A DNA stretch of 64,000 nucleotides from Pseudomonadota bacterium (GTDB lineage Bacteria > Pseudomonadota > Gammaproteobacteria > Xanthomonadales > Xanthomonadaceae), in the NCBI GenBank assembly GCA_018242425.1, contig JAFEBX010000011.1:372001-436000 (forward strand), written 5' to 3'. A program made the position numbers and the translations under genes. Positions 46,087 to 55,446 of the stretch are shown here, in pieces. Each line of letters starts with the position of its first letter. Within the stretch, counting starts at the first letter, position 1. Below the pieces are notes generated by a model that saw nothing but the letters and a program-made list of their open reading frames with translations, was not told the DNA's origin and did no database searches.

Positions 46087-46982
46087 CGGGCCGATCGCAC
46101 GAAGACCAGATCGATCGCACGGTCCATCGAAATATTGCCGGCGCGGAACTGCTGCACCCGCTTGTCGACCGGCTTGCCACCGGTCATGCAAGTGGCGAGG
46201 AAATCGCCGCCGGTATCCACCCGCAAGGTGAAATCCTGGGCACCGGGACGCCAGCCGCGGCTGCCGGCGATGCGATAGCGCAAGCCGGTCCACTCGACGC
46301 CATTGCCGGCATCGAGCGACTTCACCACCGCCTGTCGCCCTTCATCCATGCATGAGGCTTCGCCGACGCGCTGGATCGCCTGCGATGGATTGATGGCGTT
46401 TTCGCCCGTTGTTGCCGGCACGTAACTGTGGCGAATCGTCACCGCGCGCCCCGGCGCGAACCACTGGTCCCAGTTGTAGCTTTCACGCAACTGGAAGCGC
46501 GGGCGCCCCTGCCTGTCGAACCATGCGGCGGGCAAAGGCAACTTCCCCGCTGGCACCTGCCCGTCGCGCAGGAAGGCAATCAATTCCGCATCCTTCCAGC
46601 CCATCGTCGCGATTCGCCATGCGATGTCCTTGTCGCCGAGCATCACCGTCAATTTGCGCGCCGGCTTGATCGCCATGCCGTTCACCGCGAAGCGCAGATC
46701 GCGAATCCCGTTCTCCGAATCCTTCTGCTGCACATGCATCGCCGGCATGGTGAAGATCACGGGAACGAACTGCTTGTCCTTCGACGTTCCCGTGAACACG
46801 TCCTCGACCACGATGCGTTGCCGCGAGATCGTCAGCGTTTCCTTGTCGAGGCGGATATCGGCCTTGCGCCGCAACGCGATCCCGGGATTGATGTCACCGG
46901 GCAGTCCGTCCGCGGCAAACGCCACCGATGCCGAAAGGGAAACCACGCAGATCGCCGTCCAGCGCATCGTGTTGCGGATCAT
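46074..46982 (-). CDS. DUF4424-like exported protein
   Basis: A 302-aa protein with a signal peptide (MIRNTMRWTAICVVSLSASVAFA). The sequence begins ADGLPGDINPGIALRRKADIR and continues with beta-rich segments resembling DUF4424 (VVEDVFTGTSKDKQFVPVIFTMP; RESYNWDQWFAPGRAVTIRHSYVP). The function is unknown. The start at 46982 is preferred over the upstream extension because it gives a proper signal peptide. The 3' end overlaps the Lrp gene on the other strand. Confidence 0.7.
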   Translation of the reverse strand: MIRNTMRWTAICVVSLSASVAFAADGLPGDINPGIALRRKADIRLDKETLTISRQRIVVEDVFTGTSKDKQFVPVIFTMPAMHVQQKDSENGIRDLRFAVNGMAIKPARKLTVMLGDKDIAWRIATMGWKDAELIAFLRDGQVPAGKLPLPAAWFDRQGRPRFQLRESYNWDQWFAPGRAVTIRHSYVPATTGENAINPSQAIQRVGEASCMDEGRQAVVKSLDAGNGVEWTGLRYRIAGSRGWRPGAQDFTLRVDTGGDFLATCMTGGKPVDKRVQQFRAGNISMDRAIDLVFVRSARQSP

Positions 46983-47018
46983 CGCGGCCTCGTCGTCATC
47001 ACCAGCCACAAGGGTAAA

Positions 47019-47423
47019 TCACAAGGCATCGATATCGCCCAGCGCCCGGATCAGCCGCCGCGCACGCTTGTCCGGCCGCCCCTCGGGTGGCGAATAGCCG
47101 GCACGCGCCGCAGCCGCGGTGGCACGCGCCTCCTTGCGCGCGGCAATCGACTCGGGATCCTCGGCATACAACGCCTGCGCCACGCTGGCCGGACCGCGCT
47201 GCTCGCTCAGGCCTTGCACCGTGACTGCGAAGACTTCCTCGCCACGCGTGACCTGCAAGCGTTCGCCGGTGCGCACCACCCGCGATGGCTTGGCGCGCTG
47301 GCCATCCACCTCGACGCGACCGACCTCGATCGCCTGCTTCGCCAGCGATCGCGTCCTGAAGAACCGTGCCGCCCACAACCAGATATCGAGGCGAACACCC
47401 GCCGGTGCGTCATCGCCTGTCAT
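47019..47423 (-). CDS. hslR: Heat shock protein 15 (HslR), S4-domain RNA-binding
   Basis: A 134-aa protein with an S4 domain (RLDIWLWAARFFRTRSLAKQ, VEVDGQRAKPSRVVRTGERL). It binds stalled 50S subunits carrying nascent chains and helps recycle them. The C-terminal tail is Arg/Lys-rich (KEARATAAAARAGYS, GRPDKRARRLI). It is divergent from the MATE gene (44-bp spacer). Confidence 0.92.
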   Translation of the reverse strand: MTGDDAPAGVRLDIWLWAARFFRTRSLAKQAIEVGRVEVDGQRAKPSRVVRTGERLQVTRGEEVFAVTVQGLSEQRGPASVAQALYAEDPESIAARKEARATAAAARAGYSPPEGRPDKRARRLIRALGDIDAL

Positions 47424-47467
47424 GCCACGGCCACCCGCTGCACCTGCAGTTTTGCGATCATCCTGCA

Positions 47468-48973
47468 ATGAACCAACCCGATTCCGATTCGCCGACACCT
47501 GCCGCAGCATCCGCGCCGGCGCGTCCGGCGTCAACCACGCGCGACCTGACCACCGGCCCCATCGCCGGCACGTTGCTGAAATTCGCGCTACCGATCCTCG
47601 CCGGCAACGTGTTGCAATCGCTCAACGGCTCGGTCAACGCGGTCTGGGTCGGGCGCTTCCTCGGCGAGGACGCGCTTACGGCCGCCGCGAATGCCAACAG
47701 CATCCTGTTCTTCCTGATCGGATCGGTGTTCGGCATCGGCATGGCCGCGACCATCCTGATCGCACAGGCAAGCGGCGCACGCAACCTCGAACAGGCGCGC
47801 CGCGTCATCGGCACCAGCGCGACCTTCTTCATCATCGTCTCGCTGGCGATCGCCGTGCTCGGCCTGCCGTTCGCACGACACATCCTCGCTGCGATGGGCA
47901 CGCCCGCGTCAGCACTGCCGCTGGCGGAAGACTATCTGCGCATCATCTTCCTGGCAGTGCCGTTCCTCTATCTGTTCTCCTGGGTCAGCGCGATCCTGCG
48001 CGGCGCCGGCGATACCCGCACGCCATTCGCCTTCCTGCTGCTCGCGGTCGCGCTCGACATCATCTTCAATCCGCTGCTGATCTTCGGCATCGGCCCGTTC
48101 CCGAAACTCGGCATCGCCGGTTCCGCACTGTCCACCCTGATCGCCAATGCGGTGAGCCTGGCGGCGCTGCTGTGGTGGTTGCGACGCAAGGATCATCACC
48201 TGTGGATCGAATGGAAGGAACGCGCGCTGTTCAAGCCCGATCCCGCGATCCTGCGCGCATTGATCGTCAAGGGCGTGCCGATGGGCCTGCAGATGGTGGT
48301 GATCTCGCTGGCGATGATCGCGATGATCGGCATGGTCAACAGCCATGGCATCGACGTCACCGCAGGCTACGGGGCCGCCGGCCAGTTGTGGACCTACGTC
48401 CAGATGCCGGCGATGGCGATCGGTGCCGCGTGCTCGTCGATGGCCGCCCAGAACGTCGGCGCCGGCAACTGGTCGCGCGTCGACGCCACCGCGCGCGTCG
48501 GCACGCTGTTCAACTTCCTCCTGACCGGGATCCTGATCGCGCCGATCATCCTGTTCGACCACGCCACCCTGTCGTTGTTCCTGCCGCAGGGCAGTCCGTC
48601 GATCGAGATCGCGCGCCACCTCAACCACATCGCGATCTGGGCCTTCATGTTCTTTGGCGTCACCATGGTCCTCTCCGGCGTGGTGCGCTCCACCGGTGCG
48701 GTGATGCCACCGTTGCTGATCCTGACCTTTGCCTTGTGGGGCATTCGCGTGCCGTTCGCGAAATGGCTGCAGCCATCGCTGGGCGTCGATGCGATCTGGT
48801 GGAGTTTCCCCGCGAGTTCGGTGTGCTCGATGCTGATGTCGATCGCGTATTACCGCTGGGGTCGCTGGCGCCAGGCGAAGATGCTGCAACAGCCGGCACC
48901 GGTCGCGGTTCCCGCCGAAGTGCCATCGGAAGCACCGACGCTGGTGGCCGACCAGCCGCCCGTCAACGACTGA
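47468..48973 (+). CDS. MATE family efflux transporter
   Basis: A 501-aa inner-membrane exporter with about 12 helices, using a Na+ or H+ gradient to expel cationic drugs or metabolites. The two MatE halves start with FALPILAGNVLQSLNGSVNAVWVG and, in the second half, VKGVPMGLQMVVISLAM. The N-terminus is Pro/Ala/Ser-rich for about 30 residues and the C-terminus has a Pro/Ala-rich tail. The ATG at 47468 is the first start in the gap after hslR. Substrate unknown. Confidence 0.92.
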   Translation: MNQPDSDSPTPAAASAPARPASTTRDLTTGPIAGTLLKFALPILAGNVLQSLNGSVNAVWVGRFLGEDALTAAANANSILFFLIGSVFGIGMAATILIAQASGARNLEQARRVIGTSATFFIIVSLAIAVLGLPFARHILAAMGTPASALPLAEDYLRIIFLAVPFLYLFSWVSAILRGAGDTRTPFAFLLLAVALDIIFNPLLIFGIGPFPKLGIAGSALSTLIANAVSLAALLWWLRRKDHHLWIEWKERALFKPDPAILRALIVKGVPMGLQMVVISLAMIAMIGMVNSHGIDVTAGYGAAGQLWTYVQMPAMAIGAACSSMAAQNVGAGNWSRVDATARVGTLFNFLLTGILIAPIILFDHATLSLFLPQGSPSIEIARHLNHIAIWAFMFFGVTMVLSGVVRSTGAVMPPLLILTFALWGIRVPFAKWLQPSLGVDAIWWSFPASSVCSMLMSIAYYRWGRWRQAKMLQQPAPVAVPAEVPSEAPTLVADQPPVND

Positions 48974-48979
48974 CCACGC

Positions 48980-50410
48980 TCACATCGCCGGTCGCTGCTC
49001 CACCTTCGGATCGGCGACTTCCTTGCCCGCACGCGCGCGTCCCGCCATGTCGGCGCCGGCCTCCGCGTGCAAGCGCCACATCATCAACGCGGACAGTCCC
49101 GAGAACAGCGCCATCATCGGGAACGCGAAATAGAAGTTCTGCACGTCCACGGTGGGGACGTGGCGCAGCCAGCCACACAGCTGCAAGACGAACCCGGCGA
49201 CTGCGACACCGGCGCTCACCGACAGCTGCTGCATCATCGCCGCGAGGCTGCTGGCCTGGCTGATGCGCGGCTGCTCGACGTCGGCATAGCTGACGGCGTT
49301 GAGGCTGGTGAACTGCAGGGATCGCACGCAACCACCGACTAGCAACACGGTCATCATCAAAAGATGCGGCGTCGACGGACGGAACAATCCCATCACCGCC
49401 AGCGACACCGCCGACAGCAGTGCATTGAACACCAGCACGCGACGGAAGCCCCAGCGACGAATGATCCATGCCGCGATCGTCTTCATGAACATCGAACCGA
49501 CTGCGGACACGAAGGTCAGCCCACCCGACTGCAGCGGACTCAGTCCGAAACCGACCTGCAGCATCAATGGCAGCAGGAATGGCGTCGCACCCACGCCGAT
49601 ACGAAACAGGCTGCCGCCGAGCACGCCGGCGCGGAAGGTCGGGATGCGGAACAACGCCAGGTCCAGCAGCGGATGCTCCACTCGCCGCGCATGCAAGGCG
49701 TAACCGGCGAGTGCCGCGAGCCCCAGCAGCAATGTCGCCGTCGCCGCCCACGCCGGGACCTCGAGGTGGCCGAGCGTGGAGAACCCGAACATCGCCAGCG
49801 CAAGCCCGAAGCCCGACAGCAGGAATCCGCGCCAGTCGAGCGGCCGCACCGGTTCTTTCAGTACCGGAATATGGCGCCATGCCAACGCGATGCCGAGCGC
49901 ACCCATCGGCAGGTTGATCAGGAAGATCCAGCTCCAGTGGAAATAGGTGGTGATGAAGCCGCCCAGCGGTGGCCCCATCACCGGCCCGACCAGCGCCGGG
50001 ACCGTCAGCCAGCTCAACGCCTGCACAAGTTCCGACTTGTCGATCGTGCGCAACAGCACCAGCCGTCCGACCGGCACCATCATCGCCCCGCCCATGCCCT
50101 GGATGAAGCGCGCCAACACCATCCACTCCAGCGAGGGACTGATCGCGCAGCCGACCGACCCCAGCAGGAATACCGCGATCGCACTCATGAAGGTGACGCG
50201 CGCACCGAAACGGTCGGCCACCCAGCCGCTGACCGGAATGAACACCGCCAGCGCCAGCAGATAGGTCGTGAGGACGAGCTTCAGCGAAATCGGATCGACG
50301 CCGTAGTCGTGCGCGATCGCCGGCAACGCCGTCGACAGCACCGTCGAGTCCATGTTCTCGATGAACAGGGCACAGGCGACGATCAGCGGCAGGCGGCGCG
50401 ATGCCTTCAT
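48980..50410 (-). CDS. MFS transporter, DHA2 (EmrB/QacA) type
   Basis: A 476-aa proton-driven drug exporter with about 14 helices. MFS motifs: FIENMDSTVLSTALPAIA in helix 1, SGWVADRFGARVTF (motif A) and GPPLGGFI after helix 5. No membrane-fusion partner is adjacent, so it probably acts alone or with distant partners; substrate unknown. GAGG lies near the ATG at 50410 (MKASRRLPLIVACAL). It is convergent with the MATE gene; the two exporters end 6 bp apart. Confidence 0.9.
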   Translation of the reverse strand: MKASRRLPLIVACALFIENMDSTVLSTALPAIAHDYGVDPISLKLVLTTYLLALAVFIPVSGWVADRFGARVTFMSAIAVFLLGSVGCAISPSLEWMVLARFIQGMGGAMMVPVGRLVLLRTIDKSELVQALSWLTVPALVGPVMGPPLGGFITTYFHWSWIFLINLPMGALGIALAWRHIPVLKEPVRPLDWRGFLLSGFGLALAMFGFSTLGHLEVPAWAATATLLLGLAALAGYALHARRVEHPLLDLALFRIPTFRAGVLGGSLFRIGVGATPFLLPLMLQVGFGLSPLQSGGLTFVSAVGSMFMKTIAAWIIRRWGFRRVLVFNALLSAVSLAVMGLFRPSTPHLLMMTVLLVGGCVRSLQFTSLNAVSYADVEQPRISQASSLAAMMQQLSVSAGVAVAGFVLQLCGWLRHVPTVDVQNFYFAFPMMALFSGLSALMMWRLHAEAGADMAGRARAGKEVADPKVEQRPAM

Positions 50411-50449
50411 CGCCCCGATCCTCTCATCATCGATGTCGCGCAAATGCAA

Positions 50450-50471
50450 ACGGCCGCCCTGGGGCGGCCGT
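50450..50471 (-). terminator. Terminator of rpsP-rimM-trmD-rplS operon
   Basis: Perfect 9-bp stem ACGGCCGCC/GGCGGCCGT with a 4-nt loop. On the minus strand it is followed by TTGCATTTG. It lies 24 bp past the rplS stop. Confidence 0.8.
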
Positions 50472-50494
50472 CGTGCGCATCACGCATGGCGTGA

Positions 50495-50908
50495 TTATTC
50501 GCCAGCGGCTTCTGCAGCCTTGGCTTCGGCCTTGGCCTTGGCGACCGCGGCCAGATCCTCGCGGATACGGGCAGCCTTGCCTTCCAGTCCACGCAGGTAG
50601 TACAGCTTGGCGGAACGCACGTCGCCGCGACGCTTCACCTTCACCGACTCGATGACCGGGCTGAACGACTGGAACACGCGCTCCACGCCGTAGCCGTGCG
50701 AGATCTTGCGGACGGTGAACGAGGAGTTCAGGCCGGCGTTCTTGCGGGCGATGACCACGCCTTCATAGGCCTGCACGCGCTCGCGGTTGCCTTCCTTCAC
50801 CTTGACGTTGACGATCACGGTGTCGCCGGGACCGAATTCCGGCAGCGCGCGACCCGCCTGGGCGGTTTCGAATTCGTTGATCAGGTTGCTCAGCGAGGAC
50901 TTGCTCAT
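50495..50908 (-). CDS. rplS: 50S ribosomal protein L19
   Basis: A 137-aa large-subunit protein at the 30S-50S interface. The sequence ([53 protein letters not shown]) is diagnostic. The C-terminus has an Ala/Lys/Glu-rich extension (about 115-137). It is the last gene of the rpsP-rimM-trmD-rplS operon, 118 bp after trmD. Confidence 0.98.
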   Translation of the reverse strand: MSKSSLSNLINEFETAQAGRALPEFGPGDTVIVNVKVKEGNRERVQAYEGVVIARKNAGLNSSFTVRKISHGYGVERVFQSFSPVIESVKVKRRGDVRSAKLYYLRGLEGKAARIREDLAAVAKAKAEAKAAEAAGE

Positions 50909-51026
50909 GGTGACACCGTTGTTCTGTAGTTATTCTGGAGCGCGACACCCGAACGGGTCCGCGGCGGTAAGCCCGTCATTATAGGACGATTCCGAATCAC
51001 TGCGCTACCCCTGCCCGCAGGATCGG

Positions 51027-51761
51027 TCAGGGCTCCAGCCCGTGCCCGCGCAGGAAGGCCAGGTCGGCCGCGGTCAGGCCGGCGCCTGCCAGCAGGTCCG
51101 GGCGCCGTTGCGCCGTCCGCAGCAGGGATTGCTGGCGACGCCAGCGGGCGATTTCGGCGTGATGGCCGGACAGCAGCACCTCCGGCACCTCGCCCAGGGC
51201 ATGGCTGACCGGCTTGGTGTAGTGCGGGCAGTCCAGCAGCCCATCCTCGAAACTGTCCTGGGCCGCCGATTCGGCATCATTGAGGGCGCCATCCTGCAGT
51301 CGGGCCACGGCGTCGACCACCACCGCCGCGGCCAGCTCGCCGCCGGACAGGACGTAGTCGCCGATCGAGATTTCCTCGTCGACGCGGGCTTCGACCAGGC
51401 GCTCGTCGACGCCTTCGTAACGACCGCAAAGCAATGCCAGTCGCGGCATCGCCGCCAGTTCGCGCACGCGCGACTGCGTCAGCGGGCGACCTTGCGGACT
51501 GAGATAGATCACATGCGCCTTGGCTGCATCATCGGCCTGCATGGCATCGAGCGTCGCCAGCAGCGGGTCAATCATCATCACCATGCCCGGACCGCCACCG
51601 AAGGTGCGGTCATCGACGCGACGATAGTTGCCCTCGGCGTGATCACGCGGATTCCAGCCATGCAACGACAGCAACCCGCGTTCCTGCGCGCGCCCGACCA
51701 CGCCGAAGCCGGCGCATTGCGCGACGAATTCGGGAAACAGGCTGATGATGTCGATGCGCAT
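51027..51761 (-). CDS. trmD: tRNA (guanine-N1)-methyltransferase TrmD
   Basis: A 244-aa SPOUT-fold enzyme that makes m1G37 in tRNA to prevent frameshifting. [13 protein letters not shown], the SAM-binding knot region ([30 protein letters not shown]) and YTKPVSH are present. The ATG at 51761 lies 8 bp after the rimM stop. Confidence 0.97.
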   Translation of the reverse strand: MRIDIISLFPEFVAQCAGFGVVGRAQERGLLSLHGWNPRDHAEGNYRRVDDRTFGGGPGMVMMIDPLLATLDAMQADDAAKAHVIYLSPQGRPLTQSRVRELAAMPRLALLCGRYEGVDERLVEARVDEEISIGDYVLSGGELAAAVVVDAVARLQDGALNDAESAAQDSFEDGLLDCPHYTKPVSHALGEVPEVLLSGHHAEIARWRRQQSLLRTAQRRPDLLAGAGLTAADLAFLRGHGLEP

Positions 51762-51769
51762 GGCGCGAC

Positions 51770-52282
51770 TCAGAAGTCCGGGTCCCAATCGACCGTGATG
51801 CGATTCGCGTCGAAATCCACGGACGTCACGTAGTCGGGTTCCTTGAACGGGATCATGCGCTCGCGCTCGCCTTCCACCACCAGCACGTCGTTGACGCCAG
51901 TGGAAAAGAGATGGGAGACGCGGCCAAGCACGACGCCTTCGGTCGTCACGACTTCAAGGCCTTCGAGGTCGATCCAGTAGTACTCGCCCGCTGCCGGCGG
52001 CGGCAGCACGGAACGCGGAACGTAGAGCTCGGAACCGCGCAGGGCTTCGGCGCTGTCGCGATCCTCGATGCCCGGAATCGTCATCACCAGGCCCTTGCTG
52101 GAGACGCGACCACGCGCGCCTTCCAGTTCGCGTTCGTTGCCGCGCCCGTCACGCAGGGTGATCGGCGCATATTTCAGCAACGCCTGCGGCGGCTCGCTGA
52201 AGGATTCGACTTTCAGTTCGCCACGCACACCAAAGGCGCCATGCACCCTGCCAATGAGGATGCGGCGCCCGGTGTCGTTCAT
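51770..52282 (-). CDS. rimM: Ribosome maturation factor RimM
   Basis: A 170-aa protein that binds S19 and assists 30S head assembly. The N-terminal barrel ([18 protein letters not shown]) and the PRC-barrel ([28 protein letters not shown]-type end) are visible. I chose 52282 ([11 protein letters not shown]) because family members start here; an ATG at 52303 would add seven residues. It follows rpsP. Confidence 0.95.
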   Translation of the reverse strand: MNDTGRRILIGRVHGAFGVRGELKVESFSEPPQALLKYAPITLRDGRGNERELEGARGRVSSKGLVMTIPGIEDRDSAEALRGSELYVPRSVLPPPAAGEYYWIDLEGLEVVTTEGVVLGRVSHLFSTGVNDVLVVEGERERMIPFKEPDYVTSVDFDANRITVDWDPDF

Positions 52283-52319
52283 GTGCGGAATCGCCGCGCG
52301 CATCGCGCGCGGCAGGCCA

Positions 52320-52577
52320 TCAGGCCGCGGCAGCCGGCTTGGCGGCTTCCTTGTACAGCGCGCCGACCTTTTCGGTCATCTGCGCGCCGCGCTCGATCCA
52401 GAACTTGACGCGCTCGACGTCGAGCTCGACGCGCTTGTCCTGGCCGGAAGCGATCGGGTTGAAGTAACCGACGCGCTCGATGTTGCGGCCGTCGCGGGCG
52501 CTGCGGCTGTCGGTGACGATGATGTGGTAGAAGGGACGCTTCTTGGCGCCGCCGCGGGTAAGGCGAATCTTGACCAT
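52320..52577 (-). CDS. rpsP: 30S ribosomal protein S16
   Basis: An 85-aa small-subunit assembly protein. The sequence [20 protein letters not shown] is diagnostic, with the family's [14 protein letters not shown] block. It is the first gene of the rpsP-rimM-trmD-rplS operon. Confidence 0.98.
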   Translation of the reverse strand: MVKIRLTRGGAKKRPFYHIIVTDSRSARDGRNIERVGYFNPIASGQDKRVELDVERVKFWIERGAQMTEKVGALYKEAAKPAAAA

Positions 52578-52625
52578 GGTTTGCTCTGTGTTGCCCAGCT
52601 GCCGGAATGGCAGGGTAAGCCGGCA

Positions 52626-52631
52626 AGTATA
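52626..52631 (-). promoter_or_regulatory. Candidate -10 of rpsP operon
   Basis: TATACT on the minus strand, 48 bp upstream of rpsP, in the gap after ffh; no convincing -35 was found. The short leader downstream contains a CTGCC/GGCAG inverted repeat. Confidence 0.4.
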
Positions 52632-52653
52632 GCAGGATCGGCGCCGGGAGGCC

Positions 52654-54027
52654 TCAGCGCATCATCGGCGGCATTCCGCCGCGTCCGCCCATCATCCCGC
52701 TCAGGCCGCGCATCATGCCCTTCATGCCGCCGCGACCGATCTTGCCCATCATCTTTTCCATCTGCTGATACTGCTTCATCAGCTTGTTGACGTCCTGCGG
52801 CTGCAGGCCGGCACCACGGGCGATGCGGGCGCGACGCGAACCGTTGAGCAGATCGGGATTGCGGCGTTCCTTCGGCGTCATCGACTTGATGATGGCCATC
52901 ATCCGCGGGATCTCGCGACCGGTGATCTGATCCTTCACCTGGCCGGGGATCTGGCCCATGCCCGGCAGCTTGTCCATCAGTCCGTGCAGGCCGCCCATGT
53001 TCTGCATCTGCTCGAACTGGTCGTGCATGTCCTGGAGATCGAAGCGACGGCCCTTGGCGACCTTCTCGGCGAGCTTCTGCGCCTTTTCCTTGTCGACGTT
53101 GGCTTCCACCTGCTCGACCAGCGACAGCACGTCGCCCATGTCGAGGATGCGGCTGGCCGCGCGATCGGGATGGAAGACGTCGAGGCCGTCGGGCTTCTCG
53201 CCGATACCGACGAACTTGATCGGCTTGCCGGTGATGTAGCGCACGCTCAGCACCGCGCCGCCGCGGGCGTCGCCGTCGGTCTTGGTCAACACGACGCCGG
53301 TGAGCGGCAGCGCTTCGTTGAATGCCTTGGCGGTATTGGCGGCGTCCTGGCCGGTCATCGAGTCGACGACGAACAGCGTCTCGACTGGATTCACCGCAGC
53401 GTGCAGCGCCTTGATCTCGTCCATCATCGCCTGGTCGATGGCGAGGCGGCCGGCGGTATCGACGATCAGCACGTCGGCGAAGGATTTCCTGGCGTCGTCG
53501 ATCGCGGCACGGACGATCGCCTCGGGCTTTTGCCCGGCATCGGACGGGAAGAACGACACCCCGACCTGTTGCGCCAGCGTCTTCAGCTGTTCGATCGCGG
53601 CCGGACGATAGACGTCCGCGCTCACCACCATCACCTTCTTCTTGCGCTTTTCCTTGAGGTGCTTGGCGAGCTTGCCGACGGTGGTGGTCTTGCCCGCGCC
53701 CTGCAGGCCGGCCATCAGGATCACCGCCGGCGCCGGCACGTTGAAATTCAGATCGACGCTTTGCGCGCCCATCGTGTTGGTGAGTTCGTCGCGCACCACC
53801 TTGACCAGCTGCTGGCCCGGCGTCAGCGACTTCATCACTTCCTGGCCGAGCGCGCGCACCTTGATGCGCTGGATCAGCGCCTGCACCACCGGCAACGCGA
53901 CGTCGGCCTCGAGCAACGCCACCCGCACTTCGCGCAGGGCTTCGCTGATGTTGGATTCGGTCAGGCGACCACGGCCGCGGATGCGGTTGATGGTGCCGGA
54001 CAGGCGTTCGGTCAGCGATTCAAACAT
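52654..54027 (-). CDS. ffh: Signal recognition particle protein Ffh
   Basis: A 457-aa GTPase that binds signal peptides and 4.5S RNA and targets proteins to the membrane. The NG domain (about 1-295) has [16 protein letters not shown] (P-loop), [23 protein letters not shown] and [11 protein letters not shown]. The Met/Gly-rich M domain (about 325-457) has [16 protein letters not shown] and [15 protein letters not shown]. The ATG at 54027 ([16 protein letters not shown]) is the family start; the upstream in-frame stretch is antisense to the ypjD-like gene and not coding. Confidence 0.97.
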   Translation of the reverse strand: MFESLTERLSGTINRIRGRGRLTESNISEALREVRVALLEADVALPVVQALIQRIKVRALGQEVMKSLTPGQQLVKVVRDELTNTMGAQSVDLNFNVPAPAVILMAGLQGAGKTTTVGKLAKHLKEKRKKKVMVVSADVYRPAAIEQLKTLAQQVGVSFFPSDAGQKPEAIVRAAIDDARKSFADVLIVDTAGRLAIDQAMMDEIKALHAAVNPVETLFVVDSMTGQDAANTAKAFNEALPLTGVVLTKTDGDARGGAVLSVRYITGKPIKFVGIGEKPDGLDVFHPDRAASRILDMGDVLSLVEQVEANVDKEKAQKLAEKVAKGRRFDLQDMHDQFEQMQNMGGLHGLMDKLPGMGQIPGQVKDQITGREIPRMMAIIKSMTPKERRNPDLLNGSRRARIARGAGLQPQDVNKLMKQYQQMEKMMGKIGRGGMKGMMRGLSGMMGGRGGMPPMMR

Positions 54028-54120
54028 TGCAGTCTTCGGAGTGGTGCGGAAAGCCGCAAAGTATAGACGCTGGCGCTCCCGGCCCATCCGGGCGGGGTCG
54101 ACGCATGCGACACTGGCTGA

Positions 54121-54903
54121 ATGCTGCCGACCCTTGCTGCCGTCCTCTTCTACCTTGTCGCCACCGCAATGCTGGTGCGGGACGTCGCGCGCGGCAGCGG
54201 TGGGCGTGCCTGGATGTTGCCGGCCGCGCTCGCCGTGCTCGACCACGCCTGGCTGCACGTCGAGACCTGGCACGCTGGCGGGGCGCCGGACATGCATTTC
54301 TTCGCGGCGCTGTCGCTGGTGGCGCTGGGCATGGCGGCACTGACCACGTTGCTGGGCGCGCGCAAACGCATCCAGGCCATCGGAGTGGTGGTCTTCCCGC
54401 TGGCCGCGCTGTTCACCGCCTGCTACTCGGCCTACGGGCACCCGCAGCCGCCGGCGATGACCTGGCAGGTGCAGCTGCACGCATGGCTGGGCCTGCTGGC
54501 CTACGCGACCCTCGCGGTCGCGGCGCTGCTGGCGACGTTGTTGTGGCTGCAGGAACGGGCCATGCGCAATCGTGAATTCCACGGCTGGATGCGCGCCCTG
54601 CCGCCGCTCACCGAACTGGAGTCGCTGCTGTTCCGGACGCTTGCAGTGGGCTTCCTGCTGCTGACCGCAGCGCTGCTGGCCGGGGTGCTGTTCGTCGGCA
54701 ACCTGTTCCAGCAGCACCTGGTCCACAAGACCGTGCTGAGCCTGCTGTCCTGGGTGATCTTCGGCACCCTGCTCTTCGGCCGTCGCCGCTGGGGCTGGCG
54801 TGGCGCCCGGGCCGTGCGCTGGACCCTTGTGGCAATGGCGATCCTGCTGCTGGCCTTCTTCGGCAGCCAATTCGTGCTGGAACTCGTGCTCAAGCGCACC
54901 TGA
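54121..54903 (+). CDS. Cytochrome c assembly-family membrane protein (YpjD-like)
   Basis: A 260-aa membrane protein with about eight helices of the CcsA/CcmC (CytC_asm) family; its start and its position divergent from ffh match YpjD. Residues FGRRRWGWRGARAVRW and HAWLGLLAYATLAVAALLAT lie in the conserved region; the heme-handling WWD motif of true CcmC is not seen. It may help handle heme, but this is not established. The 93-bp spacer to ffh carries both promoters. Confidence 0.82.
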   Translation: MLPTLAAVLFYLVATAMLVRDVARGSGGRAWMLPAALAVLDHAWLHVETWHAGGAPDMHFFAALSLVALGMAALTTLLGARKRIQAIGVVVFPLAALFTACYSAYGHPQPPAMTWQVQLHAWLGLLAYATLAVAALLATLLWLQERAMRNREFHGWMRALPPLTELESLLFRTLAVGFLLLTAALLAGVLFVGNLFQQHLVHKTVLSLLSWVIFGTLLFGRRRWGWRGARAVRWTLVAMAILLLAFFGSQFVLELVLKRT

Positions 54904-54926
54904 AGCTGAATGCGGAAAACGATTGC

Positions 54927-54966
54927 ATTGTTGTTGTAACAATAATTGCATTGACAACTATTGCAT
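54927..54966 (+). promoter_or_regulatory. Operator/promoter region of efflux operon
   Basis: An AT-rich island in an otherwise GC-rich region, 22-61 bp before the MarR gene. It has a 17-bp inverted repeat ATTGTT-N5-AACAAT (54927-54943) and ATTGCAT copies at 54945-54951 and 54960-54966 (another at 54922-54928). TTGACA (54951-54956) could be a -35, with CATGAT (54974-54979) as a poor -10. This fits autoregulation by a MarR-type repressor. Confidence 0.6.
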
Positions 54967-54987
54967 GGGCGAGCATGATGCCGCTCC

Positions 54988-55446
54988 ATGAATACGCGCC
55001 TCCTCTGTGCCGGTTCCTCGCTCGGCCTGCTGTTCCGGCAGGTTCGCGATGCCATGTGGCATGCCATGGAGACCGAACTGGAACGTCTGGGCCATGACCT
55101 GACCTTCAGCCAGTTCGTCACCCTCAAGAAGCTCGGGATGAGCGACGGCCACATCAGCGTCGGCGATCTCGCCCGCGCGGCCGAACTCAATCCCGGCGCG
55201 ATGACCCGCCTGCTCGACAAGCTCGAGGAAAAAGGCCTGATCGTCCGCGCCAACGATCCCACCGATCGCCGCGCCCTGCGCATCCAGCTCACCGACGCCG
55301 GTCGCGCCATCTACGACCAGTGCAGCGCCTGCAGCGACCGCGTGCGCGAACGCGCGCTGTCCGGCATGAGCGAATCCGAATGCGAGCAGTTCATCGCCAC
55401 CCTCGAACACGTCCGCACCAATCTTTCGAACACGGAGTCAGCATGA
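54988..55446 (+). CDS. MarR-family regulator (EmrR-like) of the efflux operon
   Basis: A 152-aa winged-helix regulator: LTFSQFVTLKKLGMSDGH, the wHTH core AAELNPGAMTRLLDKLEEKG and the DPTDRRALRIQLTDAG wing. In the Stenotrophomonas EmrRCAB system the MarR-type regulator represses a co-transcribed tripartite pump and is released by uncouplers; this gene has the same place. Its TGA overlaps the ATG of the next gene (ATGA). Confidence 0.93.
   Translation: MNTRLLCAGSSLGLLFRQVRDAMWHAMETELERLGHDLTFSQFVTLKKLGMSDGHISVGDLARAAELNPGAMTRLLDKLEEKGLIVRANDPTDRRALRIQLTDAGRAIYDQCSACSDRVRERALSGMSESECEQFIATLEHVRTNLSNTESA

Noticed and set aside
52654..54957. Extended ffh reading frame with an extra 310 N-terminal residues
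   Set aside because: The extra part is antisense to the ypjD-like gene and His/Gln-rich; Ffh proteins start at [11 protein letters not shown].
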